Shown here: piece by piece, positions 6,695 to 8,464 of the stretch
How the letters are laid out: every line of letters starts with the position of its first letter
Position numbering within the stretch: the stretch's first letter is position 1
Assembly (NCBI GenBank): GCA_937893205.1
Contig: CALBJU010000249.1
Span: 1-8,464 of the forward strand
Reading direction: 5' to 3'
Length of the DNA: 8,464 nt
DNA from: an uncultured Bacteroidota bacterium
Lineage (GTDB): Bacteria > Bacteroidota > Rhodothermia > Rhodothermales > UBA10348
Notes under the pieces: model-generated
The model's database searches: none
The model's input: only the letters and a program-made list of their open reading frames with translations
Told to the model about the DNA's origin: nothing
Position numbers and translations under genes: made by a program

Positions 6695-7780
6695 CTATTC
6701 TGATTTGTACAAGTATGCCAGGTCTACGAGATACGATCCTTCAGAATTCGCCGCTCTGAACGTGCCGTTTCCGCCCCATATCTCTCCTCCACCGACTTCT
6801 CCGGCTGCATTCAGCGCATAGAACTTGACGTTGAAGTCTGGTCGTCCATTCTCGTCCTGCAGTCTGGCTAGTTTTGTATGGTCAGCAATACGCTGACAGG
6901 CGAAGAGACAGGCATCCTGAGGAGAGTCTCCTTCGCGCATGCGCTCAACGATCAGGAAACTGGCCAGGCTCTCAAGATTCGCTTCTCCACGGCCCGTCGA
7001 TCCTGCAGCACCAACCTCATTGTCGCAATACAGTCCGGCTCCGATTATCGGCGAATCGCCTACACGCCCCGGAATCTTGAACGCCAATCCGGAAGTGGTA
7101 GTCACTGAGGAGATATTTCCCGCGAGGTCAATAGCGGAGCAATGAATCGTACCCCATGTTCGAGCCTCGGGCTGATATACGGATCCGATTCCCTTCTCGT
7201 CGGCCTCATGCGCCGGCAGATAGTCGTCCTGGTTGGACAGGTTTTCGCGCCAACGAACCCACCTCTCGCGAGCCCTATCAGTCAGCAGATCCTCTACGGG
7301 AAATCCGTGCATTACTGCGAAGTCTTGCGCGCCCTGGGCAACCAGATTGACGTGGTCCGTGCGCTCCAGAACGAGCTTCGCCACTTTTGACGGATACATG
7401 ATCCCTTCAATACAAGCAACAGATCCCGCCCGTGCGGTTGGTCCGTGCATCACAGCCGAATCCAGCTGCACAACGCCGAGCGCATTCGGTAGGCCACCAT
7501 ATCCGACGCTTGTGTCATTGGGGTCCTCCTCCACCAGGTTCACACCGGCAACGACCGCCTCCAGAGCGTCGCCTCCTGATTGAATGATCTCTAACGCTTT
7601 AACTATCGCCCTCTCGCCATTTCTGCTGCAGATAACAACGGGTCCGGCGGGCTTCTTGGCCTTGAATTGATCAGCAACGGCGCCTACCACTCGGGGCGCA
7701 CCCCCCAACGTAGCTGCAAGCCCTACAGCCGTGCTTTTAAGGATAAAGTCGCGGCGTGAATTTCTCTCGGGATGACTCAT
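6695..7780 (-). CDS. Tat-exported Ntn hydrolase, isoaspartyl peptidase/glycosylasparaginase family (asparaginase 2)
   Basis: A 361-residue N-terminal-nucleophile hydrolase. It starts with a twin-arginine signal (SRRDFILKS at 8-16, then an Ala/Gly/Leu hydrophobic stretch to about 34). Family members are made as a precursor that cuts itself just before a Thr; the new N-terminal Thr hydrolyses beta-aspartyl peptides, asparagine or GlcNAc-Asn. Here the nucleophile should be Thr211 in TWGTIHCSAID. Supporting motifs are SVGYGGLPN (91-99), VMHGPTARAG (110-119), TTTSGLAFKIPGRVGDSPI (227-245, with Arg239 and Asp242 at substrate-binding positions) and STGRGE (261-266). The alpha-chain motifs resemble glycosylasparaginase, but the Trp normally near the N-terminus of the mature alpha chain is replaced (CSRNG at 51-55), so GlcNAc-Asn specificity is doubtful. 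Gly, not Asp, precedes the nucleophile. The start at 7780 is set by the Tat motif; no Shine-Dalgarno sequence is seen. It is probably co-transcribed with the downstream M14 peptidase gene. Confidence 0.92.
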   Translation of the reverse strand: MSHPERNSRRDFILKSTAVGLAATLGGAPRVVGAVADQFKAKKPAGPVVICSRNGERAIVKALEIIQSGGDALEAVVAGVNLVEEDPNDTSVGYGGLPNALGVVQLDSAVMHGPTARAGSVACIEGIMYPSKVAKLVLERTDHVNLVAQGAQDFAVMHGFPVEDLLTDRARERWVRWRENLSNQDDYLPAHEADEKGIGSVYQPEARTWGTIHCSAIDLAGNISSVTTTSGLAFKIPGRVGDSPIIGAGLYCDNEVGAAGSTGRGEANLESLASFLIVERMREGDSPQDACLFACQRIADHTKLARLQDENGRPDFNVKFYALNAAGEVGGGEIWGGNGTFRAANSEGSYLVDLAYLYKSE

Positions 7781-7865
7781 GATATTATTCTTTCTTGGAG
7801 CATAACTTGGCGATGCATGTACAGGCGGCCCTAACCTACTAAACTCCTACGAATCCGACCAACTG
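7781..7865. other. Divergent intergenic region, asparaginase / thiE
   Basis: An 85-bp spacer between the starts of two outward-facing genes, so it should hold both promoters. I see no convincing -35/-10 pair in either direction, no Shine-Dalgarno sequence before either start, and no TPP (THI-box) riboswitch signature upstream of thiE. The space is also too short to fit a full TPP riboswitch comfortably. Confidence 0.45.
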
Positions 7866-8464
7866 ATGCAGCAATCAATTGGCAAACTTCACGTCCTGAC
7901 CGACTTTTATTTTCAGCAACGATACACCCACGCCGAATTGGCCTCCATGGCAATCGACGGGGGCGCAGACGTTATTCAATTTCGGCAAAAAGTGGGTCTG
8001 ATCCGAGATCTCTTGTTTGCAGCGGAGGCCGTAGCTGCCGTCTGTGCGAGGGCCAACATATGCCTCCTCATCAATGATCGGGTGGACGTAGCACTCGCCG
8101 TTGGTGCGGATGGCGTACATCTGGGCCAGATGGACATGCCGATTAAGTATGCGAGGGAGGTGTTAGGCCCCGATGCGCTAATCGGTATCACGGCTTCATC
8201 CCTGAGCCTTGCCCTTCAGGCCGAACAAGCTGGGGCAGATTACATCGGCTTTGGACCGATTTTCAAGACCCGATCGAAGGATAATCCACTTCCCGAAAAG
8301 GGTCTGGAGCCTGTGCTGGAGGTCTGTAATTTGGTCCAGATCCCCGTAATCGCTATCGCGGGGATAACACCCGGGCGCGTTCCAGATCTGATCCGTGTCG
8401 GCGCTCACGGCGTCGCGGTCATGTCAGCGGTGTCGCTTGACGACGATCCCAGGACGGCGACCGA
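7866..8464 (+). CDS. thiE: Thiamine phosphate synthase ThiE (3' end beyond the window)
   Basis: A cytoplasmic TIM-barrel enzyme joining HMP pyrophosphate and thiazole phosphate carboxylate to give thiamine phosphate. About 199 codons are visible; the family is typically 205-225 aa, so only the last helix is missing. Motifs in order are LHVLTD (8-13), VIQFRQK (36-42; pyrophosphate-binding Gln38, Arg40 and Lys42), INDRVDVA (69-76; Asn70 and Asp71), DGVHLGQMD (82-90; metal-binding Asp90), IGITAS (106-111), YIGFGPIFKTRSK (126-138; Lys138), PVIAIAGI and GVAVMSAV. The intact Asn-Asp pair and Lys138 favour true ThiE over its aminotransferring-like paralogue TenI. Thr109 replaces the usual Ser in the GxS motif, a conservative change. 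The ATG at 7866 gives the standard N-terminus; there is no Shine-Dalgarno sequence. No other thi gene is in view, so operon membership cannot be judged. Confidence 0.93.
   Translation, partial: MQQSIGKLHVLTDFYFQQRYTHAELASMAIDGGADVIQFRQKVGLIRDLLFAAEAVAAVCARANICLLINDRVDVALAVGADGVHLGQMDMPIKYAREVLGPDALIGITASSLSLALQAEQAGADYIGFGPIFKTRSKDNPLPEKGLEPVLEVCNLVQIPVIAIAGITPGRVPDLIRVGAHGVAVMSAVSLDDDPRTAT

Noticed and set aside
7781..7865. TPP riboswitch upstream of thiE
   Set aside because: The spacer is only 85 bp and shows no THI-box core such as CUGAGA with its partner helix.

Overview
The window looks like an ordinary stretch of bacterial chromosome. It holds five protein-coding genes, two of them cut by the window edges, and no phage, IS, CRISPR or RNA gene that I can support. 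Gene content and style suggest the Bacteroidota superphylum, perhaps a Rhodothermota- or Balneolota-like marine lineage. The reasons are a large secreted M14 peptidase with an amidotransferase-like tail, a Tat-exported Ntn asparaginase, a DUF4097 solenoid protein, and the absence of a Shine-Dalgarno sequence at every start. This placement is inference; no marker gene was compared.

Layout: (1) 1-2625, minus strand: alaS, alanyl-tRNA synthetase, 875 codons visible, running off the left edge. I read it codon by codon and it is intact. (2) 2626-2888: a divergent intergenic region with a terminator-like hairpin and a separate perfect inverted repeat, both upstream of alaS, and a sigma70-like promoter facing right. 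(3) 2889-3941, plus: a membrane-anchored or exported DUF4097 (putative adhesin) protein with a beta-solenoid of 18-19-residue rungs carrying a repeated His-Gly/Ala-Asp motif. (4) 3973-4011: a strong intrinsic terminator between convergent genes. (5) 4012-6594, minus: secreted M14 zinc carboxypeptidase-like protein, 860 aa. (6) 6695-7780, minus: Tat-exported N-terminal-threonine hydrolase of the asparaginase 2/glycosylasparaginase family. (7) 7866-8464, plus: thiE, thiamine phosphate synthase, cut by the right edge.

The M14 and asparaginase genes are co-directional, 100 bp apart, and both products carry export signals, so they may form a small operon for extracytoplasmic peptide or asparaginyl-compound breakdown. 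alaS and thiE are housekeeping genes with no evident link to them. The most interesting non-coding signal is the terminator-like hairpin lying upstream of alaS and reading toward it, which could be an attenuator. I did not find convincing evidence of a novel multi-gene system.
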